Positions 52,407-62,112 of a stretch of DNA of 64,000 bases are shown here, piece by piece. The DNA comes from an uncultured Flavobacteriaceae bacterium (GTDB lineage: Bacteria; Bacteroidota; Bacteroidia; Flavobacteriales; Flavobacteriaceae), in contig CALSOZ010000004.1 in the NCBI GenBank assembly GCA_943788095.1, forward strand, positions 124,001 through 188,000. Reading direction: 5' to 3'. A program made the position numbers and the translations under genes. How positions within the stretch are numbered: the first letter of the stretch is position 1; each line of letters begins with the position of its first letter. The notes beneath the pieces were generated by a model. It was not told where the DNA came from. It ran no database searches and was given only the letters and a program-made list of their open reading frames with translations.

Positions 52407-54383
52407 TTAACTAATTTTAGATAAATCTTCCGTCATTTTTTTGCTAAAATAGATTCGATATAGAACAAAGAGAGGGAGTCCTAATAGTATTAAAACAACC
52501 GAATTGGTCAAGAAATTTTTCTTTAAAAGGGTATAGAAATTAGATTGATTCAGCACTGTTTTTTTGAACAACATCATAAAGAGGATCAAAGCGATGATTG
52601 CGACCACAATCATAATGGATCCCAAAGTAGGAAATCCGTTGTTATTAAATAAGGAACCTCCCAATCCAAAGACCACCGCTACAAAATAGAGATAGACTGC
52701 TAGTTTAGAGTTTTCTTTGAAATCCGTCAAATGACGGATGCCCGTTTCATATTTTTCATTTAAAAGTTGACCACCCATTCTAAGTTCCAGTTCACTAATG
52801 CCTCTGTTTTTTAGATGCTCTAAGGCCACAGATTTGTAGTTGTAAGAAAGCCCAAATTGTCGATAATTTTTAACAATATCGATGAGTTGTTCGTTGCTAG
52901 AGTGTTCTAATTCATCACTGTTTTCAGAGGATGATATCGACGACGTCAAAACTTCTGTATTGGAGTTGACCCTGTTTTTAAGAGGAATCAAGATACTATC
53001 AAAATCAATCATAGCCCGATCCTTTGTGGCTCTATTTGTGAGATAAATACTAAAAGGAAGTACAATTAAAGTGGATAACCAGGTTGCAAAAACGGGGTTT
53101 AAACTACTGTCTTCTGCACTATTTTTAGCAAATAATCCGATAAAATGATAGGATAAAAATATGAGGATCGCAATGATGAGCGGCAATCCAATTCCCCCTT
53201 TTCGAATTAAAGCTCCCAACGGTGCTCCTACAAAAAACAGGATGATACATGAGAGACCTAAAACAAATTTATCATGCATTGAAATAATATGTTTATTTAT
53301 ATTAACTTCTGAAAGTAAGAGCGATTTTGATTTAATTTTTAAATCATCTTTGGCCGATGTAACAGAGTTCAGAGCTAAGTCGAGTAATTGGATGGCCTTT
53401 TTTTCTGAAAACAACTCCAGTATAACAAACTCATTTTGAATTGAATCAACCTCTTTTACGTTGTAAGCGACATTTAAATTTTGAGTATTAGAACGGTCTA
53501 GCATCTTTTTAGAAAACCCTTCTAGGACTTTATTTTTTGTTATATTAAGAGAGTCAATTGTAGTGCGCAGGTCTTGCACGCCCAGCATAGTGTAGCGTTT
53601 AGCGGACTGTTTGTCTTCATAGTTGATGTCATTAAACTGAGACACATCTATATTGATGATATATTTTTCAAAGGTACTTTTGGCTTGTGGTTTGTTTTTG
53701 GTTCGTTTGATGTAATTTTTGGGTTGTAGGTCATCATAATAATTCCCATCAATCAATACCAGCTGAAGGATATCTGAGTTCTCATTACTAATAAATTGTC
53801 CAGTGTTCGATTTGATAACTGTATTGTTGACATTAGAATTCCCTTTTTTCTGGTGAATAATCACATCTCTTAAAAAGGAGCCGTTTTCTCCACTTTTTTC
53901 GGCAACTTTAATATTGATATCTGCGAGTTGATTAAATTGTCCCTCGGCGATCACCATTGCAGGTTTGACCTTAGCTATATTTTTTCGAAGATTATAAAAG
54001 CTATATTCTGCGGCAGGAATGACGTTATTGGCAAAGAAAAAACTAATTACTGCAAGCAGTACAATAAACACACTGAGACTCTTCATGGCTCTTTGCAAAG
54101 AGATTCCGGTAGATTTCATGGCCGCAAACTCATAGTTTTCGGAAAACCCACCAAACACCATAATGGAGGCCAATAAAATGGTAAGCGGTAATACGAGCGC
54201 TACAATTCTGGGAGATACATAAAGTAAAAATTTCAGGATGACTTCAATTTCTAATTCCTTTCCAGCGAGTTCTGAAATATACACCCATACCGATTGTAAC
54301 AAAAAAATCATCATTAGGATCAAAAAGACACTAAAAAATGTTTTTAAAAAGGTCGTGAGTATGTAGCGGTCTAAGAGTTTCAA
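52407..54383 (-). CDS. LptF/LptG-family LPS export permease
   Basis: A 658-residue inner-membrane permease of the YjgP/YjgQ family, longer than the ~360 residues of enterobacterial LptF/G but normal for Bacteroidota. Three N-terminal helices (LDRYILTTFLKTFFSVFLIL, VSPRIVALVLPLTILLASIM) are followed by a large periplasmic domain. A helix group follows with SCIILFFVGAPLGALIRKGG, and an extra C-terminal part adds two more helices (FALGGSLF-like and LVILLGLPLFVLYRIYF). It moves lipopolysaccharide with LptB/C. Located 9 bp downstream of the lolA-like gene. Confidence 0.9.
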   Translation of the reverse strand: MKLLDRYILTTFLKTFFSVFLILMMIFLLQSVWVYISELAGKELEIEVILKFLLYVSPRIVALVLPLTILLASIMVFGGFSENYEFAAMKSTGISLQRAMKSLSVFIVLLAVISFFFANNVIPAAEYSFYNLRKNIAKVKPAMVIAEGQFNQLADINIKVAEKSGENGSFLRDVIIHQKKGNSNVNNTVIKSNTGQFISNENSDILQLVLIDGNYYDDLQPKNYIKRTKNKPQAKSTFEKYIINIDVSQFNDINYEDKQSAKRYTMLGVQDLRTTIDSLNITKNKVLEGFSKKMLDRSNTQNLNVAYNVKEVDSIQNEFVILELFSEKKAIQLLDLALNSVTSAKDDLKIKSKSLLLSEVNINKHIISMHDKFVLGLSCIILFFVGAPLGALIRKGGIGLPLIIAILIFLSYHFIGLFAKNSAEDSSLNPVFATWLSTLIVLPFSIYLTNRATKDRAMIDFDSILIPLKNRVNSNTEVLTSSISSSENSDELEHSSNEQLIDIVKNYRQFGLSYNYKSVALEHLKNRGISELELRMGGQLLNEKYETGIRHLTDFKENSKLAVYLYFVAVVFGLGGSLFNNNGFPTLGSIMIVVAIIALILFMMLFKKTVLNQSNFYTLLKKNFLTNSVVLILLGLPLFVLYRIYFSKKMTEDLSKIS

Positions 54384-54392
54384 TATAAATTC

Positions 54393-55037
54393 CTAATCTA
54401 AGTTATTGATGTAAAAATCACTATAATTTGATGCATCAAAGGTAAATAAGGTTTCGGACAAAGGCTGATTTGTTTTAAAAGAATTTACGGTTAAAATGGT
54501 TTTAGTGCTGTTGGTACCAATTTCTATAAGTCGATACACATGTTTAGTATTAATATCAACCCCTAATAACACATATTTAATTTCGGTTGTGCTATCTATT
54601 GGGTCCAAACGAACGTATTGAATTTTTCGCCCTTGTATATTTTGAATGATATCCATTTTATAATTATAACCATTTTCATAAAAGGTCAGCATTTTACTCG
54701 GGGTAATTGTGTTTTCATCTGCAGTATTGAAACTTGATATGGTGACTTCTTCATCTTCTGGACTGATAGTATAAAGCGATTCTCCATCAAATATGCGCGT
54801 TAACCCTAAGATGTTTAGAAAATATTTTTCATTGGCTAATGTAATATTACCACGAGTTTCTTGGTTTATATTTTCTTCAGAATTCTCTAAGACATATTTG
54901 AATTCAAGAACCATATTGTCATAGCTTTTAACTTTGGCACTCACTGCTTCCAAAAGCGTTTGGGCTTCTGGTTCGCGATTTTGAGCCAGACCGATAGTCC
55001 AACTAAACACACATAGAATAGATACTAATAGTTTCAT
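54393..55037 (-). CDS. LolA-like outer-membrane lipoprotein carrier
   Basis: A 214-residue periplasmic protein. A signal peptide (LLVSILCVFSWTIGLAQ) is followed by a LolA/LolB-type half-barrel: DNMVLEFKYVLENSEEN, RGNITLANEKYFLNILG, FDGESLYTISPEDEEVTI. It is expected to shuttle lipoproteins from the inner to the outer membrane. Context with FtsK, LptF/G and RibB is conserved in flavobacteria. Assignment to LolA is by fold pattern; sequence identity to E. coli LolA is low. Confidence 0.85.
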   Translation of the reverse strand: MKLLVSILCVFSWTIGLAQNREPEAQTLLEAVSAKVKSYDNMVLEFKYVLENSEENINQETRGNITLANEKYFLNILGLTRIFDGESLYTISPEDEEVTISSFNTADENTITPSKMLTFYENGYNYKMDIIQNIQGRKIQYVRLDPIDSTTEIKYVLLGVDINTKHVYRLIEIGTNSTKTILTVNSFKTNQPLSETLFTFDASNYSDFYINNLD

Positions 55038-55043
55038 AGTTTT

Positions 55044-57417
55044 TTAACTGCTTTGTTCTTGATCTAAAAACTGATTCAAGGAAATAATGTCTGGAATCAA
55101 TACTTGTCGAGCTTTGCTGCCTTCAAAATTTCCGACAATGCCAGCGGCTTCTAATTGATCGATTAACCGTCCCGCACGATTGTATCCCAATTTTAACTTT
55201 CGTTGTAATAGAGATGCAGACCCTTGCTGTGCATTGACAATTACTTCTGCTGCTTCCCTAAACAATAGATCTCTTTCGTTGATATCATTATCAAGACTTG
55301 TGCCAGAATCTTCACTAATATATTCAGGTAAAATATAAGCCTCTGGATACGCTTTTTGAGAGCCAATATATTCGGTGAGTTTTTCCACTTCTGGGGTGTC
55401 CACAAACGCACACTGAATACGAACCATGTCATTTCCTTGCGTATATAACAAATCTCCACGACCAATCAATTGATCAGCACCCGAACTGTCTAAGATAGTT
55501 CGAGAATCTATTTTAGAAGTCACACGAAACGCAATACGCGCCGGGAAATTTGCTTTGATGATACCTGTAATTACATTTACTGAGGGACGTTGGGTTGCAA
55601 TAATAAGGTGAATACCAATGGCTCTTGCCAACTGTGCTAATCGTGCAATGGGTGTTTCAACTTCCTTACCAGCCGTCATAATTAAATCTGCAAATTCATC
55701 GACAACCAACACGATATAAGGTAAGTATTTATGTCCGTCATTCGGGTTTAATTTACGGGCCTTAAACTTATCGTTATATTCTTTAATATTTCTACAAAAT
55801 GCATTTTTGAGCATTTCATATCGATTGTCCATCTCAATACATAATGAATTCAGAGTATTGATTACTTTTTTATTATCGGTAATAATGGCTTCTTCGCAGT
55901 CTGGGAGTTTTGCGAGGTAATGGCGTTCAATTTTATTAAACAAGGTCAGCTCCACTTTTTTAGGATCTACCAATACAAATTTCACTTCTGCAGGATGTTT
56001 TTTATAGAGTAATGAGGTGAGAACGGCATTTAATCCTACAGATTTTCCTTGACCTGTTGCTCCTGCCATTAAAAGGTGTGGCATTTTAGCCAAATCGACG
56101 ACAAAGGTTTCATTGCTGATATTTTTACCTAAGGCTATCGGAAGTTCCATTTCAGATTGTTGAAACTTCTGAGATGCAATCACAGAATGCATTGACACAA
56201 TGGTTGAATTTTTATTTGGCACTTCGATTCCGATAGTGCCACGTCCAGGAATTGGAGCAATGATTCGAATGCCTAAAGCCGACAGCGACAATGCAATATC
56301 GTCTTCTAAGTTTTTAATTTTCGAAATCCGTACGCCCGCTTCTGGAATAATTTCATAGAGTGTAACCGTGGGTCCAATGGTGGCTTTGATACTGTCAATA
56401 CCGATTTTGTAGTTGTTGAGTGTTTCTACAATTTTATTTTTATTTTCTTCGAGTTCCTCTTGGTTAATGGTAATCCCTTCCGTGTCATATTTTTTAAGAA
56501 GGTCTAAAGAGGGGAATTTAAATTTAGAGAGTTCTAAGGTTGGATCGACTTCTCCAAAATCTTCCACCAATTTGGCCGCCAGATTATCCGTTTCAGAAGG
56601 TTCTTCTTCTAAAACTCTAATTTCCATTTCAAGGTTATCTTCAATTGATTCTGCAACCCTCTCGGTGTTCTCAGTTTCAGGAATTTCGACTTCCATATCG
56701 ACATCTAAACTAGAGTGCTTAGAAATGGTTGGTTCTAAGTTTTCAAGGGGCATTTCGAAAGACGATTTATTAGACTCGGTATTATCATTATAAATAGAAT
56801 CTGAATCCGATAATTCTGATTGAAGTTCTTTTTGGGTTTTCGCAAACAAGGCTCCGATTTGTTGTGGAGTGACTTTAAATCTGATGGCTATATACGAAAT
56901 CATCAAAAACACCAATACCAGAGCGGTTCCAATTTTCCCGATATAATCTTGAGAAAAAAGATTGAGTTCGTAACCAATAATACCGCCTAAACTCGGGAAG
57001 TTCTCAAAGGCAAATCCAAACAAAACAGCAGACCAAATAATAATTAAGGTGCCCCAAAAACCAATTTCGAAATAAGCGTTTGCGAGAAGAATTAGACACC
57101 ACAGTAATTCCGGAAAGAAAAATTAAACCCGAGACTAAAAAGGATGCGATCCCAAAGCCTTTATAAATGAGTAAATGACTCACCCAAGCCCCAACTTTAC
57201 TTAACCAGTTGTTGGCGGTTGCATCGCGACTTGTAAAATCGCCTAAAACACTTTGGTCGCTCTGTCCAGTAAACAGATAGGAGAGAAGTGCTATAAATAA
57301 GAGAATCCCAAGAATAATTAAAAAACTACCCAGTACCAATCGTTGTGAATTGTTGAGGGCGAATTGAGAAATCGAAAATCGTTTTTTTGGTGTTGTTTTT
57401 TTGGACGTTTTGGCCAT
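55044..57417 (-). pseudogene. ftsK: DNA translocase FtsK, interrupted by a +1 frameshift (possibly sequencing error)
   Basis: A chromosome-segregation motor. Frame 1 (57417 to 57004) holds the membrane domain (LVLGSFLIILGILLFIALLS, IASFLVSGLIFLSGITVVS) up to LFRNWF. Frame 2 (57023 to 55044) holds the rest of the membrane part, an acidic linker, and the motor: Walker A GATGQGKSVGLNAV, Walker B VLVVDEFADLIM, IATQRPSVNVITG, and the gamma domain LLQRKLKLGYNRAGRLIDQL. The frames meet at five A (57056-57060, five T on the coding strand). With four, the frame continues through FWGTLIIIWSAVLFGF and gives ~790 residues. FtsK is normally essential, so sequencing error is likely. Confidence 0.93.
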
Positions 57418-57729
57418 TGCTGTATCGACGGTTTTAACAAAAATACAAATTACTTGCGTTTATTCTATAACACTAGGTATTTTGTTTTAAATTTAATCGT
57501 ATTTGGTTGATTTTTTAAGATTTTAAGGGGTATTCTTACGAAGGTTTTAGAAATTATATTGATTTTGTTTTTACAATATGATATTCAATTTGTACACTTT
57601 TTCATTTCTGTATGCCTTGAAAATCCAATTTAGAGAGAGGCTGGAAATAAAATTTATTTAATATTCATGAATTTTTCATCTTTTAGCATCATTTTTGCAA
57701 TCGTATTATAAATCTTAAATTGTATTCAA
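57418..57729. other. 312-bp divergent intergenic region
   Basis: Between ftsK and the AsmA-like gene. Very AT-rich. On the minus strand TATTTTTG (57445-57438) could be the ftsK -7 box, 20 nt before its ATG. I see no plus-strand TAnnTTTG, open frame or hairpin. Confidence 0.5.
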
Positions 57730-60375
57730 TTGAAAAAGCTATTTAAAATCCTTGGTATTTCGTTGTCGGTCGTTCTCTTAATCCTAATAGCAACGCCCTT
57801 TCTGTTTCAAAGTAAAATTAAAGAATCTGTTAAAACAGTATTAAACGATGCGGTCCATGCACACATTGATTTTGAAGACGTTAACTTAAGTCTTATAAGC
57901 AGTTTTCCGCAAGCAAATGTGTCCGTTCACAATTTAAAAGTCATCAACCTAAAGCCTTTTGAGGGCGATGCTTTAGCAACGATTAAATTGATGTCGTTTG
58001 AGATGCCCATAATGGAATTATTTAAATCATCAGATGAGGGTCCGATTGTGGTAAATTCAATTGCGATTGACCAAGCGCTTATCGCCATAAAATCAGACCA
58101 ATCTGGGAATGTCAATTATGATATTGCTAAAGAATCTGAAAGTACGAGCACAGAAACCGAGGTTGTCAATACGGGCTTTGAATTTAATATTGATCATTAC
58201 GCGATTACCAATAGCTACATCAGCTATCATGACGTAGCCTCAAAGACTTTTGTGGAGTTATCAGAACTAAACCACTCTGGAACTGCTGCTTTTTCAAATA
58301 AGATGTCAGAATTAAATACAATCACAGAAACACAGGTTCGTTTGGATGTAGATAGTACGAACTATTTAAATAAAACATCCATAAAACTAGACGCACTTCT
58401 AGATTTAGATTTGAAAAAACACAAATATACGTTTAAAGACAACAAAGCATTTATCAACCAATTACCATTGGAGTTTAATGGATATGTTAAGCTGTTGGAT
58501 GCTGGTCAGGAAATAGATATCAGTTTTAAAAACACGAGTTCCTCTTTCAAAGATTTTCTAGGATTGATGCCCGAAGTCTATTCAAAAAACATAGAAGGTG
58601 TGTCCACAACAGGTAGTTTTAGTGTGGATGGATGGGTCAAAGGAGTGGTCACAGATACCACAATTCCGGCGATGGATGTGAACATTGTTTCAAATAATGC
58701 TTCGTTTAAATATCCTGACCTTCCTAAAGGCGTGGAGGCTATTTCGATCAACGCAAGCCTGAAAAATGATTCTGGAAATGCCGATGACACCTATGTGACG
58801 ATCAAAGATTTAAAATTCAAAATCGATGAAGATGCGTTTAAAACCTCGGCCAATATTAAAAATATGTCCACAAATATGTTGGTAGATGCCACGATTGATG
58901 GGACTTTAAATTTGGCAAACATCTCCAAAGCCTACCCCGTTGAATTAGAGCATGAATTAAGCGGACTCTTAAAAGGAAAATTGAAGACTGTTTTTGATAT
59001 GAATGCCATTGAAACGAATGCATACGAACGCACCAAAAACAATGGAACAATTTCCATCACCGATTTTATTTTCTCATCGAAAGATATTGTCAATCCAATT
59101 AATATTTCGAAGGTTGACATTCAATTTAAACCTGGAATTGTGACGCTTCAATCTTTTGATGCGACCACAGGCAGCAGTGACCTCGCCGCTACAGGCACCA
59201 TCAATAATTTATTGGGATTCCTTTTAAGTAATCAAACACTTCAAGGAGATTTTAAGGTCAACTCTAACTCCTTTGCGGTAAGCGATTTTATGGTAGAAGG
59301 TGGCGCAGAATCCACCCAAACAGAACCCACAGAATCCTTAAAAATACCGGCTTTTTTAGACTGCATTATTACAGCAGACGTTAAAACAGTTCTCTATGAT
59401 AATTTAACGCTTCAAGATGTAAAAGGAACGGTGATTATTAAAGACGAAAAAGCAATTTTAAAAAATATGTCTTCCAAAATATTTGAAGGGAATTTAACCA
59501 TCAATGGGACTGTCAACACACAAAACGAGACGCCCACGTTTGATATGGATCTCGGGATTGATCGTTTTAATATTTCACAATCATTCAACGATTTGGAAAT
59601 GTTTCAAAGCATGGCGCCCATCGCCAAAGCATTGCAAGGAAAACTAAATAGCACCTTTAAAATTTCGGGCGATTTATCGAATGATTTCACCCCTCAATTA
59701 AACTCCATCACAGGGGATGCCTTTGCGGAATTATTAACCACCAAAGTGGAGCCTAAAAATGCGGCTGTTTTTGATCAATTACAAGGGGCTTTATCCTTTG
59801 TGGATTTTGATCAATTGGATTTAAAAGATCTCAAAACTAAGCTTAATTTTAAAAACGGAAAGGTGAATGTCAGTCCGTTTGATATCACTTATGAAGACAT
59901 CAAAATTACAGTTTCTGGTGCCCATAGTTTTGATAACACTATGAATTACAAGGCTGTTTTTGAGGTGCCTGCAAACTATTTCGGAACTGAAGTTAATAGT
60001 TTAATCGCTAAAATTAATACTGACGAAGCCAACAATCTGACCATTCCAGTCACAGCCTCGATTGGAGGGCGTTTTACAAGTCCAACCGTATCCACCGATT
60101 TAACTAGTGGGGTTACCAATCTAACCAAACAACTCATCGAAATTCAAAAACAAAAATTGATTAATAAAGGGACTGACCAAATCAAAGATGCGATTGGAGG
60201 TCTTTTAGGCGGTGATTCAAAAGACTCCAAATCCAACAATGCCGTTAAAGATGTATTGGGCGGCTTGCTAGGAGGGAAGACCTCAAAAAAAGACTCAATA
60301 ACTACCGAACCTAACAACCTTGTTAAAGACGTTCTTGGAGGATTCCTTGGCGGGAAGAAAAAGAAAAAAGAATAG
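57730..60375 (+). CDS. AsmA-family protein
   Basis: An 881-residue protein with one N-terminal membrane helix (FKILGISLSVVLLILIATPFLF), followed by a long beta-rich repeating body of the AsmA type (HIDFEDVNLSLISSFPQANV, then many VxGxL/FxxS strands) and the AsmA C-terminal region (LDLKDLKTKLNFKNGKVNV, TVSGAHSFDNTMNYKAVF). AsmA-like proteins form bridge-like grooves and probably carry lipids to the outer membrane. The start is a TTG at 57730; the frame is closed upstream by a stop at 57709 and the LKKLFKILGI start fits the family. The tail has three (K)D..GG.LGG repeats. Confidence 0.88.
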   Translation: MKKLFKILGISLSVVLLILIATPFLFQSKIKESVKTVLNDAVHAHIDFEDVNLSLISSFPQANVSVHNLKVINLKPFEGDALATIKLMSFEMPIMELFKSSDEGPIVVNSIAIDQALIAIKSDQSGNVNYDIAKESESTSTETEVVNTGFEFNIDHYAITNSYISYHDVASKTFVELSELNHSGTAAFSNKMSELNTITETQVRLDVDSTNYLNKTSIKLDALLDLDLKKHKYTFKDNKAFINQLPLEFNGYVKLLDAGQEIDISFKNTSSSFKDFLGLMPEVYSKNIEGVSTTGSFSVDGWVKGVVTDTTIPAMDVNIVSNNASFKYPDLPKGVEAISINASLKNDSGNADDTYVTIKDLKFKIDEDAFKTSANIKNMSTNMLVDATIDGTLNLANISKAYPVELEHELSGLLKGKLKTVFDMNAIETNAYERTKNNGTISITDFIFSSKDIVNPINISKVDIQFKPGIVTLQSFDATTGSSDLAATGTINNLLGFLLSNQTLQGDFKVNSNSFAVSDFMVEGGAESTQTEPTESLKIPAFLDCIITADVKTVLYDNLTLQDVKGTVIIKDEKAILKNMSSKIFEGNLTINGTVNTQNETPTFDMDLGIDRFNISQSFNDLEMFQSMAPIAKALQGKLNSTFKISGDLSNDFTPQLNSITGDAFAELLTTKVEPKNAAVFDQLQGALSFVDFDQLDLKDLKTKLNFKNGKVNVSPFDITYEDIKITVSGAHSFDNTMNYKAVFEVPANYFGTEVNSLIAKINTDEANNLTIPVTASIGGRFTSPTVSTDLTSGVTNLTKQLIEIQKQKLINKGTDQIKDAIGGLLGGDSKDSKSNNAVKDVLGGLLGGKTSKKDSITTEPNNLVKDVLGGFLGGKKKKKE
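60187..60354 (+). repeat. three Gly-rich protein repeats in the AsmA-like C-terminus
   Basis: Codons at 60187-60213, 60250-60276 and 60328-60354 encode DAIGGLLGG, DVLGGLLGG and DVLGGFLGG, separated by Ser/Lys/Asn-rich spacers; codons differ, so the repeat is conserved at protein level. Confidence 0.75.
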
Positions 60376-60382
60376 TTATAAT

Positions 60383-60853
60383 CTATTTTTTCCAGGTATT
60401 CCCACGAATATTTAAGGCCGCTTTTAGTACATCTTTTTGACTGATTTGCCCGATTAGTTTACCGTTTTCTACGACTGGGAATCGTCTTCTTTTAGAGTTG
60501 ATGAATTTGGTGGCTGCATCAAAAATATTCATGTCTTTGTCGATGGTATCAACATCGGTAATCATTTTTTTTGCTACTGTATTGTCGCTGTCAGAAGGCA
60601 TATTGTAATATTTACTTTCCGAAATATGCTTGATACAATCAGTTTCAGAAATAATTCCAATCAATTCATTTTTTTCATTGACAACTGGACCACCAGAGAT
60701 TTTATGGGCGATTAACAGATGAATGACGTCGTCTAAAGAATCGTCAGGTTTAAAGGTGATTAATTTTTTAGTCATATAATCGGACACTAAAAATTGTACA
60801 TTGTCTTTCCCTTGAGACGCATCCCTTTTTCCTTGAAAATTTTTAAATCCCAT
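60383..60853 (-). CDS. two-CBS-domain protein
   Basis: A 156-residue protein made of two CBS domains (VSDYMTKKLITFKPDDSLD, SGGPVVNEKNELIGIISETD, then DKDMNIFDAATKFIN, RRRFPVVENGKLIGQISQKD). A pair of CBS motifs forms a Bateman module that binds AMP, ATP, SAM or similar. No partner domain is attached, so it may be a regulatory protein on its own. It converges on the AsmA-like gene with an 8-bp gap. Confidence 0.92.
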   Translation of the reverse strand: MGFKNFQGKRDASQGKDNVQFLVSDYMTKKLITFKPDDSLDDVIHLLIAHKISGGPVVNEKNELIGIISETDCIKHISESKYYNMPSDSDNTVAKKMITDVDTIDKDMNIFDAATKFINSKRRRFPVVENGKLIGQISQKDVLKAALNIRGNTWKK

Positions 60854-61074
60854 AATTAATTGTTTTAGTTAGACTTAAAGTTACTCCTTTTTAGATATTT
60901 AAAATCATTAATTTGTTTTTAATTTATTTATTGTGATCGATTTAAATAATAATTGATGATCCCAAGCATGAAATACTTTTTATTAGATACAAAAAATTGG
61001 CTATGAAAACGAGTGTTGGGGCATCGCTTCGGTATAAATGTATAAAAAAAAAGGATACGTTTTTTAAATAATTG

Positions 61075-61082
61075 TATTTTTG
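61075..61082 (+). promoter_or_regulatory. -7 box 7 nt before the metal-dependent hydrolase start
   Basis: TATTTTTG, an exact TAnnTTTG match, 7 nt before ATG 61090. It overlaps the upstream alternative start at 61072, which makes ATG 61090 the only sensible one. Confidence 0.55.
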
Positions 61083-61089
61083 TATTTCT

Positions 61090-62112
61090 ATGGATTCAAT
61101 CACTCAAATTGTATTAGGTGCCGCTTGTGGCGAAGCTGTTCTCGGAAAAAAAATAGGTAATCGGGCCTTGTTGTTTGGGGCGATTGGTGGCACTATTCCA
61201 GATTTGGATGTGTTTGTCGGAAAACTACTTTTCAATACTGAAATTGATGCGATGGCCTTTCATCGCGGGTTTATGCATTCATTTCTGTTTGCTATTTTCG
61301 CGGCCGTTGGATTTGGAATGCTAGTGTTTTGGATTTACAACCGTGGAAAACGTTTTGGTATGACCACAAAAAAGGAGTGGATGTGGTTGTTTTTTGCATC
61401 GATTTTCACACATCCGATTTTAGATTCATTTACAGCCTACGGCACCCAATTGTTTGCGCCCTTTTCTAACTATCGAGTCGCATTTAATAACATATCGGTT
61501 GCCGACCCTACCTATACGCTCCCGTTTTTGATTGCTTTAATTGTGGTGATGTGTTTCAATCGAACCTCAACGAAGCGTCGTTTGTTTTTACAGATAGGAT
61601 TTGGGGTGAGTTCACTATACATGCTGTTAACCTTAGTGAATAAATACCATGTAAATGGCGTCTACAAACAATCTTTGGCAGACCATCAAATTGAGTATAT
61701 ACGGTTTCAAACCCAACCCACGATTTTAAACAATATTTTATGGTACGGAACAGCCGAAACCGTCGATGCGTATTATGTGGGGTTTTATTCGATTTTAGAT
61801 ACCGAAGCGTCCGTGAGTAAATGGCATAAACTCCCTAAAAACCATGAATTTATTGAAGGGATGCCAAAAGATTTAGAAACGCTGGCTTGGTTCAGTAGTG
61901 GATATTATAACTTGAACAAAACGGCCGATCCAGACACGTTTTTATTTAAAGATCTACGCTATCCACTGATGGACGAAAGCGATCCAAATTCATCAATTTT
62001 CAAATTTACAATAACTAAAAAAGGCGACCGTTGGGAAGCGTCACCGTTTTATGCATCCGATGTTTCCTCGGATGCAATAGATTCTTTTTGGACCCGTATA
62101 AAAGGGATTTAA
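61090..62112 (+). CDS. membrane-bound metal-dependent hydrolase (YdjM/DUF457-like)
   Basis: A 340-residue protein with about five membrane helices. The N-terminal part has MDSITQIVLGAACGEAVLG, then GAIGGTIPDLDVF and FHRGFMHSFLF, the conserved Asp and His motifs of the YdjM/DUF457 family of putative membrane-bound metal-dependent hydrolases. A soluble C-terminal part follows. The substrate is unknown. ATG 61090 is chosen because of the -7 box. It converges with the Cys/Met PLP enzyme gene, with a 4-bp overlap. Confidence 0.9.
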   Translation: MDSITQIVLGAACGEAVLGKKIGNRALLFGAIGGTIPDLDVFVGKLLFNTEIDAMAFHRGFMHSFLFAIFAAVGFGMLVFWIYNRGKRFGMTTKKEWMWLFFASIFTHPILDSFTAYGTQLFAPFSNYRVAFNNISVADPTYTLPFLIALIVVMCFNRTSTKRRLFLQIGFGVSSLYMLLTLVNKYHVNGVYKQSLADHQIEYIRFQTQPTILNNILWYGTAETVDAYYVGFYSILDTEASVSKWHKLPKNHEFIEGMPKDLETLAWFSSGYYNLNKTADPDTFLFKDLRYPLMDESDPNSSIFKFTITKKGDRWEASPFYASDVSSDAIDSFWTRIKGI

